Assembly (NCBI GenBank): GCA_037157565.1
Contig: JAZHRO010000002.1
Location: 32,198,501-32,262,500, forward strand
DNA: 64,000 bases
DNA from: Thalassia testudinum
Lineage: Eukaryota; Streptophyta; Magnoliopsida; Alismatales; Hydrocharitaceae
Direction: 5' to 3'
Shown: positions 21,830-34,019 of the stretch, one piece after another
How the letters are laid out: each line of letters opens with the position of its first letter
Position numbering within the stretch: position 1 is the stretch's first letter
The notes under the pieces: generated by a model
Databases searched by the model: none
What the model was told of the DNA's origin: nothing
What the model saw: the letters and a program-made list of their open reading frames with translations, nothing else
Program-made: the position numbers and the translations under genes

Positions 21830-24800
21830 AATATAACCTTAAAGGGAGTTTCGCCTGCGAAACTCAAGCGAGTTAGGTATGAAGTGAGAGGTGTGCAAGC
21901 AAGTAGTCCATAATAATTTTAAAGAGGCAATAACAACCTTAAAGAGAAAATAAACTAAGGTGTTACGGACTCACCGGAAAAACAACTAGGGATACCTCTC
22001 CCGCATCTCAACTAAACAAGAAATTCTATCTCCTTGATAATAAACTAAAAGAAAATATAACAACCTATTTCGAATGCATTTAGTTGTGAGCAAGGTAACT
22101 ACAGGGTCCATTAACTAAAATAAGAATTCCACAATGAAATCAACCAGTGTCAACAACAACATGAACTTTCATTTTCCAAATTTGCTAATTTTAGGCAAGT
22201 CATTGGCCTAGCAAGTTACTAACCAAAATATTAAAGTAATATCAACCACAAGTATAAAAATGATTAAACAGTAATCATTAATCTCATACTTGCAATACAT
22301 TAACTTTCCTATTCCACTTAATCACTGCTTATTTCATTGTCAAAACAACCATTTTAAAACTATCCAGAATAGAAAACAAAGAACTAATTATAGACTCAGG
22401 AACTTTAAACATAAAACTTGTCAATTATCGAAAATACAAGAGCTTTAACTATGTCATGATATATAAGGGCTAAGAAACACTTCTTTCATTAGAGGAGAAA
22501 ATGTAAACAATAATAGTAGCATACCACTAAAAATTGGATATACCCTCCTCTCTTTTTTTGTAGAGAATTTACTTTTTGACAAATTTACAGTAATTCTCAA
22601 TTAATAGGTATTATTTAATAACGCTGGAAAATGCCTTCAAATCCACATAAAATTTCAAGGTGTAAAATATAATTTCTTAAAACTTTAAATTCATGCGGAT
22701 GAAACGATCTTGAACTCTAATTGAAAACATGGAGCATCGAGAAAAATTTCAAGTTTTAAGTATTTTCCAAAGATCAAACTCAGGTTTCCAAAATAAAAAC
22801 ATTTGTAATTGGCAAGTAAAATGTAAGCTTTGTATATTAAGCAATGGTATGTTCTAATTTCTTAAGAAAACAAATGGAAATATCATTTCTAAAATGATTT
22901 GAGTCTCATTCAGTTGTTTAATTCAATTATTAATTCTGATCACGTATTCCTTTATCACCTGGATAATTGTCAATTGATAATTTTCGATATAAACCAATTA
23001 CACAATTTTTCCTTTGATGTGATTGACAAGTGAGTTATTATATTATTTCTTTAATATAATATGATTGTCTAATTTTATAAATTAATACTAACTCCATAAA
23101 TGAGATATGAATTATTAGGTCATCAATATCTTGAATGTTTAAGCTTTTGTTTATTTAAAAAAATACCTTTGACAATGCAATTAGTAACAATAAACTAATA
23201 CATCACAATTTTTGTTACTTATTATATGTAAGCCTATCATAAATAATATGGTAGGAATACATCAAAATTAGGAATTAGAGCAATGTAAGCGGTGGAGATA
23301 CATTTATCCTATCCTCATAAACATGGGTGACATTATAATAAATCTTCTTTTCATTATAACAAACAGGAGGGATGCATGTATTATTTACACTTTTATACTA
23401 ATTTATAAATAGTGCAATCAACTAGGCTAAAAATCAAAATAGTTATGTTCATTCCACAATTATTAAATTAATAATAACATTACCACGTAGGAACAATAAT
23501 CGATTAATTCCATGCTAATCCAAATAAGTAATTAATTGATTTCATTCCCATCCAAATAATAATAAACTTAATTCCATTTCGATCTAAATAAGATCACAAA
23601 ATTAGTCTATACAAGATTTTAACGAATATTGCTACAATAGTAAGCCCTACAGCTAACGACAGTTACCAACTGTATTAGAAATCAAGACAGCCATCTTCCT
23701 TTAATAGTTATTACCATAATATTTGACCATTCAAGAAAATAATTTAACCGTGCACAACAAATTCCTAACTCAATCCCTCATATGTTCTCAATATATATTA
23801 ATATACTAAGGCATTTTACAAGTCAAATTAGAACCCATAAATGTTTATATATGCCATGAAAATATAAATGATTTACAGGCATATTTATAGAAACAATGAT
23901 TGGGTGGTTCTACAAAAGGGATAGGTAATGCATGGACACATACTTTAAGTGAAAGAGCAATCTTCATTTTCATTGAAAACTTTGGCATAAAATGTCGCAT
24001 CGTTGTATTCAGTTGTGTGATAGAAAATCTCTTTTCAAAACATTTAATTCTCAAAATATAACCACGAAAATAGTTACGTTGTCTCCACAGAGAGGAATTA
24101 GCCTATTAAACTCATGAGTGATGTCTCGTTTATTCAGAAATATCAACGGGTGCGGATACTGACTAGTGCAACTTATTTCCATTATAAATTCTCAATTTAA
24201 ATAATTAATCAAAAGTGTAAGTGTGCACATGAAAAATTACCATAATATAATATTCTATTAAATAATGATCTTGGTAATGGCAAACAACGTTAGTATTAAT
24301 CTCCTACCTAATAGCACCCATTTACTATAACAAATATTCCATGTTTTATGTCATTCATAAGAAAAACTCAATCATATGTAATTCAGATTAAAGCGGGGGA
24401 TGTCTATGCAATTTGTTGCAATATACTAAATCAAGAAAATAAATGAATAGTGAATCCGACAATGGCATGATTCATAAATATTAATGAAATCCAAAATAGG
24501 GGAATTCGTCTCTCTCCTTTGTGCGCGCGTGGGGGAGCTTCGTTGCAGGAGCTGCTATCGGGGAAGGTTTGATCGGAGCAAGGCCTCCACGATGGTGTAG
24601 GAGTCATGGCCTGAAGTGGTAGGTGGCAGCCGACCGAAGGAGATGAAGCTCACCAGCAAGGAGGTCTGTTGGCGGTGAATGGCAACCGTAGGTGCCGCTG
24701 CGTGAGGCTGAGGGTGGTCAGAGGATTGAGGCGAGATTGTTGGCATCAATGGCACGAAGCTTCGAGGCTAGATGAGGCGGTTGCGAGGAGTACACGGTTG

Positions 24801-25738
24801 TTGATGGGTTCTTCTGGAGAAGATGAACAGTGCGTGGAGAGGAGGAGTTGCCGCCGTTGCCGTGGCCGCATGAAGGTGTCACGATGGCCCATGCACAAGG
24901 GCATGCGAGGGGATGCACAAGAGTACGTGAGGGGTGCATACTGACTAGTGCAACTTATTTCCAATATAAATTCTCAATTTAAACAATTAATCAAAAGTGT
25001 AAGTGTGCACATGAAAAATTACCACAATATAATATTCTATTAAATAATGATCTTGGTAATAGCAAACAACGTCAGTATTAATCTCCTACCTAATAGCACC
25101 CATTTACTATAACAAATATTCCATGTTTTGTCATTCATAAGAAAAACTCAATCATATGTAATTCAGATTAAAGCGGGGGATGTCTATGCAATTTGCTGCA
25201 ATATATTAAATTAGGAAAATAAATGAATAGTGCATCTGACAGTGGCATGATTCGTAAATATTAATGAAATCCAAAATAGGGGAATTCGTCGTCTCTCCTT
25301 TGTGCATGTGCGGGGGAGCTTCGTTACAGGAGCTGCTATCGGGGAAGGATCGGCCGGAGCGAGGCCTCCGTGATGGTGTAGGAGTCATGGCCGGAAGTGG
25401 TAGGTGGCGGTTGATCGTAGAAGATGAAGCTCGCCAGTGAGGTCTATTGATGGTGAATGGTGACCATAGGTGCCGCTGCGTGAGGCTGGGGGTGGTCAGA
25501 GGATCGAGGCGAGATTGTTGGTGTCAATGGTACGAAGCTTCGAGGCCAGACGAGGCGGCTGCAAGGAGGAGTGCATGGTTGTTGATGGGTTCTTCTGGAG
25601 AAGGTGAATAGTGCGTGGAGAGGAGGAGCTGTAGCCGTTGCCGTGGCCGCGCGAAGGTGTCACAATGGCGTGTGCACAAAGGCACGTGAGGGGATGCACA
25701 AGAGCGCACGAGGGGATGCGCTGTTGTACATGTGCGTG
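21830..25738 (-). other. Non-coding interior of element D1, left part
   Basis: AT-rich DNA without a recognisable gag, protease, RT or integrase on either strand. It contains a 782-bp tandem duplication at 24156-25719. With LTRs on both sides and a tRNA-iMet PBS at 38103-38113, D1 looks like a large non-autonomous derivative (LARD-like). Confidence 0.55.
24156..25719. repeat. 782-bp tandem duplication inside D1
   Basis: Unit 1 starts at 24156 (ATACTGACTAGTGCAAC), and unit 2 starts at 24938 with the same words. Each unit has an AT-rich half followed by a GC-rich half ending GAGGGG(A)TGC. The copies differ by scattered substitutions and small indels, so the duplication is not recent. Confidence 0.88.
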
Positions 25739-25743
25739 GCTGG

Positions 25744-27380
25744 TGATTAGCCCATAGTTGTGGGCTATTTAAGTATTTAAGTGCCTACACATTAGGTTAA
25801 TTCTAACATTTATTTAGTATAAATTAGGATGCAAATAGATTAATTCATAGTTTTAATTTAATTACTTAATCCATGCATTGCATTCATATTTTAAGTGCAT
25901 TTAGAATTAGCTTAGAATGGCATTCATCTAATTAGATAACCAATTAGGTATATTATTTTTATTAACATAAAAGTTGAGGGTCTGTATATAAATGGCCCTA
26001 ATATTTTAACATTATTTTCTTTATTCTTCTTCTTGCAGGAATGGCTAGCTGCCGCTCCAAAGTCGAACGGCCGCAATGAAGAACCCATTCAAGGGGGAGC
26101 GGATGTGGTGGATCTGGTCGGGCGGATGATTTCAAATTTGTGCAGGCCACTACAAAAGGAGGAGGGAGGCAGCCGAGCTCGGAAGGCCTCCACCACCGAC
26201 CCACCACTGTGCAGAGAGACCTTCTCTCTTCCACTCCATACTACCGGCCTCTACTGTGGTGGCGTGTCTCCACCACAGTGGGCGTGTGGTGTGACAGGCC
26301 ACACCGCCATCTGGAGCTCGTCCGCATCACCGTGAGCACCTTAGCATGCATCTCCCTCTCCCTCGTCGCCAACCACCACCACCGCAACTACTGTTCAACC
26401 ACCTTTTCAGTAACTTAAGACGTCCGGGAAATTTCCCGGACGTCTGAAGCTACCCGCTCACCTGCACCCACTCGCCTGCGTACCCATCTGAAGTCCACCC
26501 ACACCCTCTCTCCAAGCAGCGCCCTCTTCCCGCGCCTGCAGAGCCACCCGCTCACCTCCAACAGCCCACGCCCTCCTCAGCCTGCAGCACTCTCCAACCG
26601 CACCAGCTCTCCACGCCTAACAGTCCACGCACACGCTCCCACGCCCGCAGCATCCTCCAACCGCGCCTGCAGCACCCTCCGCCCGCGCTTGCAGAATCGC
26701 CTGCAGCACCCTCCTCCCGCGCCTGCAGACCCGCACAACCGCGCATGCCTCCGCTCGCGCCTGCAGCTTGCGCACCCGCTCCCGCCCTTGCAGCACCCTC
26801 CGCCCGCGCCTGCAGAGCTGCCAGCAGCAGCGCGCGGCAGTTCTCACGCCAACAGGCCGCGCGCGCTCACCGGTTGTAGCACCTCCGTCGGAGCTCGTCC
26901 GGCCACCTCCTGCCGCCACACGACACGCCGCCACCACCGATTCGAAGCCCTTGGTCCAAGGGACTTCCTCCGAGCTTCCCACACCCGGCCATCCACTCCT
27001 CGTCGCGCAAGGCAAAGGGGAAAAATTCCCTTATTTTGCTACATTAAACCGTCAATTAGAAATTACATTTCTGCCATTGTCACTTTTTAATCATATTTTA
27101 TTGATTCTGCATTGCAGAAAATATCCTCTAGTTTCTCTGAATTGCTATTTCAGCATTGTTTCTTGCTTAAACCTTAATCTGAAAGCAATTTTGGCTTGAT
27201 TCTTGTCCAAACTAACTACTAACAAACGTTTTTAACTGGTGCAAATTTTAATACATCATTGCCTCCCTGTGGATTCGACCCGCTCCTCTGCAAGTGGTTA
27301 TTTTTTCTTAAATATTGATTAGTCGATTTTTCCACCACATTAAACTGTAAACGACTTTAATGCGAAAGATCGACAAGTCA
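25744..27380 (+). repeat. 5' LTR of element C
   Basis: TGATTAGCCCATAG to GACAAGTCA, 1,637 bp, two bases before the PBS. The TATA box is TATATAAAT at 25985-25993. A C-rich part with repeated GCCTGCAGCACCCTCC-like words spans 26560-26830. It is 137 bp longer than the 3' LTR because of extra sequence around 26735-26960. Confidence 0.9.
26418..26445. repeat. 28-bp perfect palindrome in 5' LTR of C
   Basis: The half-site is AGACGTCCGGGAAA and the other half is its exact reverse complement. It contains GACGTC at both ends. The 3' LTR copy at 35931-35958 carries a CC-to-TT change in one arm. Confidence 0.9.
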
Positions 27381-27382
27381 AA

Positions 27383-27400
27383 TGGCGCCGTTGCCGGGGA
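27383..27400 (+). other. Primer-binding site of element C (tRNA-Asp)
   Basis: TGGCGCCGTTGCCGGGGA, 18 of 18 to the complement of the plant tRNA-Asp 3' end including CCA. Confidence 0.93.
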
Positions 27401-28606
27401 GGCAACAGACGCAATAATTTCGCCTAATTTTATTTTGATTATTTTTCAATTGCACAGAGATTTGACCATTGACTATTTTCTTTTCTGTGCGAGAAAATTG
27501 TGCAAGAATCGGCCAGTGTGAGAGGTGACCCTTGACGTCGCCAGACGAGAATTGGACGAGCAATTTTTAAACGGAGGAGAAGGACAAGGACGCGACAGAC
27601 ACCATTGTATTTAGTCACTAGTTTAATTAGAATAGAATTAAGACTGTAGACTTAATTTTTCATTGCAGTTAGTTTGAAACCCTTGTTCTGGGGCATATTT
27701 TGAGGGGTTTGTTCCCCGATTTTGTTTTGGTGCCGTGTTGGGTAATTTTTGGGAGCCTGTTCCCTTTTCTTTAGATTTAGGTTTTTTTGATTACTTTTAT
27801 TTGCTTGTGCATAAGTAGTTCTAAAAAAAAAATAAAAAAAAATGAGCTGCCTGCTAGAAGCTGCCTGCCCTAGGACGAACCATTTAGGTCTGTATGAGCA
27901 GCCTCTAGATTTACTTTTCTGCATTGCGTGCATTCTTGCATCGTAGATCGCTGGAGGCAAGGTACGCATTCTCTTACTTTGCATCCTATTTTTGATCACG
28001 CATTGCATTTGGGATTTAATTCAAAGACCACAAAGTTTGTCTTGAAGCGATCTAACAAGTGGTCACATATATTCGAAAAAATGGACTAATTAAAGGAGGG
28101 ACATCTAAAAATCAAGGACTTGATTGTAAAACGTGGTGTGCGATTCAAAATTCAAAATCATTTTGCGGTGAATGTACACTTGTATCTATTGCACCACAGC
28201 ACTCATTTAGACACTCCTAAGTCTTGAAACGACTAGGACAAGAGCCCTCCTATCGTTGGATTCTGAAGTGTTCGGAACTTGAGGTCAAAGGTTTTGTAAA
28301 TCCAAAGAGGGGGATACCGTGTCACGGATTTTTGGGGGTAGTTGAGAAGCACCGCGAAAGCACAGCTTCAAAGGAAGGCTTAGGCCTACTTGCATCCCTC
28401 GATCTTCCGTCTTTGGATTTACTTGACCATTTGAGATTTAGGGAAGAACACCTAAGCTCCAACTAGGTCTTCTTAGGCGAGCCGTAGGTTGACAATAGGC
28501 GCGTAATTGATTGGGCAACTTGTTTTGTCACCTACAATTTGAACTAAAGTCAAAAGCCTAAATTTGTAAAGACCAAACAAGTCCTTTTGAATTGTGTTTG
28601 TAGTGC
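27401..28606 (+). other. Untranslated leader of element C
   Basis: About 1.2 kb between PBS and gag. It has G/T-rich segments (GAGGGGTTTGTTCCCCG) that recur in the leader of C2 (56910-56990). No ORF is supported. Confidence 0.75.
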
Positions 28607-30214
28607 ATGCTTGGTAGGCATTCTCTTAGGGGACAACTTGTATTTGATCCTGAACCTGAAAGAATCCTAAGAAAAGACCTTCCAAGGGTAGAAATGTCCG
28701 GTCAAAGGAGCCTTAAGGAATATTTCATCCCAACCAATCAAGCTGGCCCATCACTACGTAGACCTGGAGGGGACAATCCATATGAGATCAAAAGTAGTAC
28801 CATATCCTTGCTACCCTCCTTTTATGGTACTACTAGGGAAGACCCTTACAGGCATATCGAGGAATTCACCGAGGTCTGTTCCATGGTGAAGCTGTAGGGC
28901 GTTACTGATGACGCTCAAATACGGACCCTCTTTCCCTTCTCCCTAAAGGACAAAGCCAAGTATTGGTATCACACCCTTGATAATATAAATACTTGGGATG
29001 CCCTGAAGAAGGAGTTTTTGAAGAAGTACTTCCCCATGAGCAAAACAAATCACTTTAGGAGGGAAATTATGAGTTTTGTTCAAAAGGATGGGGAAGCATT
29101 CCATGATGCGTGGGAGCACTTTAACGATTTGCTGAGACTTTGCCCACATCACCAGGTGCCTAAATGGCAACTGGTTGAAAGGTTCTACACCGAACTTAAT
29201 GATTCGCATAGGCAAACTGTGGATGGTGCCTGTGTAGGAACCTTTCTATCTAAGACTGAGGATGAAGCTTGGAACTTATTTGATACTTTGAGTGAGAATT
29301 CTATTCACTTGAATTCTGCCTACATGGATAGAAAGCCCACTCTCATGCAAAGAAAGTTGGAGGCGAATGAAGCAAGGGACACCCAGAATTTAGCCTATTA
29401 AATTCAATTATTGAATCAAAACATGGAAAGGCTTATGTCAAACCCGAGTTCATTCATACCTAACACCTCCACATCCCAAGCTTCCGAATGCGTAATTTGT
29501 CAAGGCAATACACACGCCACTGTGGATTGCCACTTGGCCTCCCAATTCCCTGAGCTTGTACAAGCGGATTTGAATGCCGCTCAAGGGTTCCGTCCAAGAC
29601 CACGTAATGATCCTTTCTCCAACACTTATAATGAGGGATGGAGGAACCACCCAAACTTTTCATGGAGACAAGGAAATGTCTCAAATTCAGGGAATTACAA
29701 ACCACAATCCTTTCAAAACCATCAAATGAACCAACCTCAGACCTTTGCCCAACCTAAAACCTCTGAGATGGATGAATTGAAGGCGATGTTGAAAACTATG
29801 CAAGAAAGTAAAAGTGCCATCATCCAATCTCATGACAAGGCTATACATGAGATGAAATCACAAATTGGACACCTTGTTGAGGCCGTTAGACAGAGGGAGA
29901 CTGGGAAGTTTCCCAGTGCTGCTGAGGAAAATCCTAAAGGAAAAGGGATTGTCTTTAGGGAGCATGCTCAGGCGGTGACTATTCTGAGGAGTGGGAAAGA
30001 AATTTCCAAACCCGATGCTCCTATAGTCTCACCCCCTAAAAAACCATCCACCCCGACTTTCACCCCCACCGAAGAAGATTTGCCCAAATCTTCTCCACTT
30101 GAAATCACCTCACCGGAAGAAGTTGCCCCCGTTCCACCCCTTACTCGACATGACAACCCTTCCACCCAGAGATCGAGAGTGCCTTTTCCAGAGCGCTTAT
30201 CCACCTCTGGGTAG
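28607..30214 (+). pseudogene. gag: Element C gag with in-frame stops
   Basis: This encodes the capsid and nucleocapsid precursor. It starts at ATG 28607 (MLGRHSLRGQLVFDPEP), the same distance from the PBS as in relatives. The gag core includes LFPFSLKDKAKYWYHTL, FLKKYFPMSK and VPKWQLVERFYTELND. A CCHC zinc knuckle, CVICQGNTHATVDC, lies at 29489-29530, followed by a Gln-rich then Pro-rich tail. TAG at 28895-28897 and TAA at 29399-29401 interrupt it; TAG at 30212-30214 separates the visible gag from protease. All pieces share one frame with no indel. The first two stops lie where CAG/CAA (Gln) would be one transition away. Confidence 0.9.
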
Positions 30215-31225
30215 ACTTCTGCTGGCTCATCTGGAGCCAAAGATAAGACGGATGAGATTATGGAAACTTTCAAGCAAGTGCAGATTAACCTACCTTTGCT
30301 TGAAGCTATCAGGCAGATTCCGTCTTATGCCTGCTTCTTAAAGGACCTTTGCACGAAAAAGCGGCAATCTAGAAAACAGGTCCAATCAAAAGTTGTCCTG
30401 CCTGATTCTGTTAGCTCAATTGTTCAACATGGCACACCCCCGAAACTTAAGGACCCAGGAGCCCCACACATCTCTGTAGTTATTGGTGACTTACAAATTG
30501 ATGAGGCTCTACTTGATCTGGGTGCGGGGGTGAACATCCTTCCGAGCTACGTGTAAGAACAACTTGGGGGAGGCAATCTGAAGCCTAGCCCTGTAATCCT
30601 TCAAGTTGCTGATCGATCACTTAAGACACCACGGGGAATTTTGGAAGATGTCCTCGTAAGAGTGGAGGATTTCTTCTTTCCCGTTGACTTCTTAGTTTTG
30701 GACACTGACCCTACCAACAAGCCAACCAAACCCTCCATTTTGGGCCGCCCCTTCCTTGCAACTTCCCATGCTTCAATTAATTGCAATACTGGGGCATTGA
30801 AAATGGGCTTTGGGAACAGGAAAATCTGGCTTAATGTGTTTGATGCTTACGAACAAGCTGGACTTGAGGATTGTTCTCAAGTTGAGGTGATAGATGATCT
30901 GATTGAAGAGGTAACTCCTGCAATGTTATGTGATGACCCCCTTCAGCATGTCATGCTAAATGAGCATTCCCATCTCTTGGAGGAATGTGAAGGGGATATA
31001 CTAGAACTAGAGGAATTGCTAGGAGTTTCTGCTGAGTCTCTTCCCCCATCATTTTCGCCGAAGGTAGATTTGCTACCTGAGATGGGGACATCTATTATGA
31101 AACCCTCAACCATACAAGCCCCCAACCTTGAGTTGAAACCCCTACCTGACACTCTCAAGTATGTTTTCCTAGGTGCCAATGATACGCTCCCCGTTATCAT
31201 TTCAGCTGTGCTATCTGAGGCATAG
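30215..31225 (+). pseudogene. Element C protease and linker, in frame with gag and pol
   Basis: This continues the gag frame. The spacer INLPLLEAIRQIPSYACFLKDL is followed by the aspartic protease loop LLDLGAGVNILP. The catalytic Asp codon is GAT at 30515-30517; the usual DLGAS has Gly in place of Ser. TAA at 30554-30556 follows directly. The flap/C-terminal part (VDFLVLD, SILGRPFLAT) and an acidic linker lead to LELKPLPDTLKYVFLG. TAG at 31223-31225 ends it, and pol continues in the same frame. Confidence 0.88.
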
Positions 31226-34019
31226 GAGGGAGCCTTGATTGAATGCCTGTCTAGGCACAAGGAAGCTATTGCTTGGAGCATTGCTAACATTAAGGGTATA
31301 GACTCTACACTCTGCATGCACCACATTTATACTGATGATTCCATCAATCCTTTTAGGGACATGCAGAGACGTCTGAACCCTAATATGAGGGAGGTTGTAA
31401 AAAAGGAAATCCTGAAGTGGTTGGACGCTGGGATCATATATCCCATTGCTGATAGTAAATGGGTCAGTCCCATTCATGTGGTGCCAAAGAAGGCAGGCTT
31501 TACTGTGGAACTCAACGACCAAGGTGAACAAGTTATCACTAGACCCTCAACTGGATGGAGGGTCTGTATTGATTACCGCAAGCTGAACACCGCTACCCAG
31601 AAGGATCACTTTCCTTTGCCTTTTATTGATCAAATTCTCAAAAAATTGGCAGGGAATAAGTATTATTGCTTTCTCGATGGATATTTTGGGTACAATCAGG
31701 TGGCAGTCTTTCCTGATGACCAGGAAAAGATGACATTCACGAGTCCTTACGGTACTTTTGCATTCAGGCGTATGCCGTTTGGATTATGTAATGCCCCTGC
31801 AACTTTCCAGCGGTGTATGATGTCTATCTTTTCGGACATGATTGACGAGTGTGTCGAAGTATTTATGGATGACTTCTCTATTTATGGCTCGTCTTTCGAC
31901 CAGTGTCTCCTGCACCTGGAGAATGTGATGAAACGATGTAAGGACACTGGTTTAGTCCTCAACTGGGAGAAAAGTCACTTCATGGTACAGAAAGGAATTG
32001 TACTTGGGCATGTTGTATCCGAGCAAGGCTTGGAAGTAGAAAAAGCCAAGATTGATTCTATTTCCAAACTTCCATTGCCTACGAATGTTAAACAGATTAG
32101 ATCCTTTCTGGGCCATGATGGCTTTTACAGGCGCTTTATTAAAAATTTTAGTAAGATTTCTAGGCCACTTTGTGACTTGTTGGCGAAGGAATCTTCCTTC
32201 AGTTTTGATTCAAAGTGTGCCGAGGCCTTTCAAACTCTAAAGGAGGCCTTGATTTCTGCGCCTGTTCTCCAAGCTCCTGATTGGACACTCCCATTTGAGC
32301 TTATGTGTGATGCTTCGGATTATGCAGTGGGAGCAGTCCTTGGACAAAGGGTTGAGGGAAGACCTCATGTGCTACCTTATGCAAGTAAGACTTTAACTGA
32401 ACCTCAGCAAAACTACACCGTCACTGAAAAAGAATTACTTGCTGTAGTTTTTGCTCTGGAGAAGTTTAGGTCTTATTTACTTGGGTCTAAGGTGGTTATT
32501 TTTACTGATCATGCAGCAGTGAAACATCTCATTGCTAAGAAAGATTCTAAGCCATGTCTGATTAGGTGGATCTTACTCCTTCAAGAATTTGACTTGGAAA
32601 TACGTGAAAAGAAAGGAGTAGAAAATGTTGTGGCTGACCACCTGTCTCGCCTTCCTCTTAATGACTCTATTTCTGAAGACATTCGTGAGACATTTCCCGA
32701 TGAAACTCTGATGGCGGTAACACCAACTTTACCTTGGTATGCAGACATTGTAAATTACTTGGTCACTGGACAAACTCCTTGCTCTTGGGATGAGCAGAAA
32801 GGAAAGAGATTCATTTCTCAAGCAAGATATTTTCATTGGGAAGAGCCAGAATTATTTAGAATTGGACAAGACCAAGTATTGAGACGTTGTGTGCCTGAAG
32901 AGGAACTACAAAATGTGCTGAATTTTTGCCGTGAACTTCATTGTGGAGGACACTTTGGTGCTAAGAAAACTGCTTTTAAGGTTCTCCAGTCTGATTTTTA
33001 TTGGCCTTCCTTATTTAAGGATTCTCATAATTTTGTTAAGGCCTGTATTAGATGTCAACGGACTGGAACGATTGGGAAGAAGAATGAAATGCCTCAACAT
33101 CCTATTCAACCTGTTGAAATTTTTGATGTGTGGGGAATTGACTTTATGGGCCCCTTCCCGTCATCCCATGGTTTTGAATATATCTTGGTGGCAGTTGATT
33201 ATGTCTCTAAATGGATAGAGGTCATTCCTACGCGCACAAATGACCACTCTATGGTTTTGAAATTTGTGAAGGCCAATATCATATCCCGTTTCGGCTGCCC
33301 CAAGACTATTATAAGTGATGGGGGATCTCATTTCCGAAACCACCACTTCAATCGGTTAATTAAGAGTTTGGGAGTGACTCACAAGGTTGCTACCCCTTAC
33401 CACCCTCAGACAAGTGGCCATATTGAAGTATCAAATAGGGAGATAAAAAATATTTTGGAAAAGACCGTTAGACCTGATAGGAAAGATTGGTCCCAAAAGC
33501 TCGATGATGCTTTGTGGGCTTATCGAACGGCCTATAAGACCCCTTTGGGTACTTCTCCCTTTCTGATTGTGTATGGAAAAGCGTGCCATTTACCTGTTGA
33601 GTTGGAACATAAAGTAATTTGGGCTATTTGAAGTGTTAACGTGGATTTAGAGAAGGCAAGTAAGGCACGATTTTTAGAATTAAGTGAGCTTGAGGAGCTG
33701 AGGAATGATGCTTATGACACCTCTCAAGCTTATAAAGAAAGAACTAATGTCTTGCATGATAAGTTTATTCTTCGAAAGACCTTTAAACCCAACCAACAAG
33801 TCTGGCTTTTCAATTCCAGACTTAAGCTTTTTCCTGGGAAGTTAAAATCTCGTTGGGATGGGCCTTACATAATCACCAAAGTATTTCTGCATGGAGTTGT
33901 GGAGATAAAAAAATCCTTCCTCTTCAGCAACTCCCTTTATCGTCAACGGTCAACAGTTAAAATCGTACATAACTTTAGATGGCCATCTGGTTGACGAAGT
34001 CACTCTTGAGGAGCCTTAG
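31226..34019 (+). pseudogene. pol: Element C pol: RT, RNaseH, integrase, nearly intact
   Basis: The open segment 31235-33631 is 798 residues. [10 protein letters not shown] (111-118), [10 protein letters not shown] (Asp148), FMDDF (211-214). RNaseH: Asp359, Glu398/400, Asp425, Asp468. Integrase: zinc-binding His569, His573, Cys604, Cys607; catalytic Asp636, Asp695 and Glu731, with the last two separated by 35 residues. All catalytic residues are present. TGA at 33629-33631 interrupts the frame after [14 protein letters not shown]. The integrase C-terminal part continues in the same frame (LKLFPGKLKSRWDGPY) until a one-base shift in a seven-A run at 33906-33912. The conserved PFIVNG end is then read in another frame to TAG at 34017-34019. 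Confidence 0.93.

Noticed and set aside
26617..27199. ORFs of 132-143 codons in LTR C
   Set aside because: The repeated GCCTGCAGCACCCTCC words create long frames; the 3' LTR copy has different frames because of the 137-bp length difference.
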